Origin: Clostridiaceae bacterium
GTDB lineage: Bacteria > Bacillota > Clostridia > Lachnospirales > Lachnospiraceae
Assembly: GCA_902362725.1 (NCBI GenBank)
Contig: CABIXM010000004.1
Location: 96,581-160,580 of the forward strand
DNA: 64,000 nt
Reading direction: 5' to 3'
Below are positions 63,797-64,000 of this stretch, piece after piece. The notes under the pieces are model-generated. The model was not told where the DNA came from. It worked only from the letters and a program-made list of their open reading frames with translations, and made no database searches. The position numbers were made by a program, and so were the translations under genes. Each line of letters opens with the position of its first letter. The first letter of the stretch is position 1.

Positions 63797-64000
63797 GTGA
63801 AACAGTAAGAAAACCGGAGCTTCTGATTCCGGCCAGCAGTCTGGAGGTCTTAAAGACCGCGGTGGTCTTTGGCGCAGACGCGGTATACATCGGCGGCGAG
63901 GCCTTTGGTCTTCGCGCCAAGGCTAAAAATTTCTCCATGGAAGACATGAAAGAGGGGATTGCCTTCGCCCATGCCCATGGAGTAAAGGTTTATGTAACAG
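63793..64000 (+). CDS. Peptidase U32 family protein (TrhP-like), cut by window end
   Basis: The first 69 residues are seen: KPELLIPASSLEVLKTAVVF, GADAVYIGGEAFGLRAKAKN and FAHAHGVKVYVT, the characteristic start of U32 proteins. TrhP members hydroxylate tRNA U34 using prephenate, upstream of TrmR methylation. ATG 63793 overlaps the trmR stop (ATGA) after AAAGGAGCAGTT. The gene continues past 64000. Confidence 0.88.
   Translation, partial: MSETVRKPELLIPASSLEVLKTAVVFGADAVYIGGEAFGLRAKAKNFSMEDMKEGIAFAHAHGVKVYVT

Overview
The window reads as a chromosomal segment of a Gram-positive member of the Clostridia, most likely Lachnospiraceae. Gene order and protein types (smc-ftsY, ylxM-ffh-rpsP-khpA-rimM-trmD-rplS, ireB-ruvX-DUF1292, RNase J, stand-alone MltG-like and FakA-like small proteins), strong AGGAGG ribosome binding sites and TTGACA/TATAAT-type promoters all fit. 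The host DNA is visibly GC-rich for this group. The genus cannot be fixed from the sequence alone.

Layout. 1-9.3 kb: chromosome segregation and protein targeting (smc, cut by the window edge; ftsY; ylxM-ffh), threonine dehydratase, a Mn exporter, ribosomal protein S16, KhpA and RimM. 9.3-18.2 kb: an in-frame trmD-HAD phosphatase fusion, MATE and uracil/xanthine transporters, rplS, two signal peptidase I genes flanking rbgA, rnhB, yraN, pgeF. 18.5-25.8 kb: prs on the minus strand diverging from a DUF512 radical-SAM-like gene, then der-plsY-gpsA and two small membrane proteins. 26-29 kb: a three-gene ABC importer of the TrpXYZ type. 29-37 kb: ilvN, ilvC, a RACo-like ASKHA protein lacking its ferredoxin domain, carA-carB. 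37-44.5 kb: nnrD, an AEC transporter, prmA-rsmE, a cysteine desulfurase with thiI, a FakA-like small protein and an MntA/HepT pair.

44,785-57,618 is a 12.8-kb integrative mobilizable element of Tn4451-like (TnpX/TnpW) type, inserted inside a small membrane-anchored XRE regulator gene. Both halves of that gene are present. The element ends carry 20-bp inverted repeats (18/20 identical) around a GG core, and removing the element restores the reading frame exactly. It carries, in order, an AT-rich two-component system plus FtsX-type ABC transporter, a minus-strand gene of unknown function, an excisionase-like HTH protein, a possible oriT, a DUF3847 protein, a MobA/MobL relaxase apparently starting at ATA, a CHC2 primase, a VirE-family helicase/primase, a cluster of GGTTGAC iteron-like repeats, TnpW and a large serine recombinase.

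57.8-64 kb returns to host genes: a Crh-like HPr on the minus strand, mtaB, then ireB-ruvX-DUF1292-fur-rnj-mltG-like-trmR-peptidase U32 (cut by the window end). The last two are neighbours in the wobble-uridine hydroxylation and methylation pathway.

Many intergenic regions hold clear promoters, intrinsic terminators and unusual hairpins, including a ~90-bp dispersed repeat present twice in opposite orientation. I saw no rRNA, tRNA, CRISPR array or insertion sequence.
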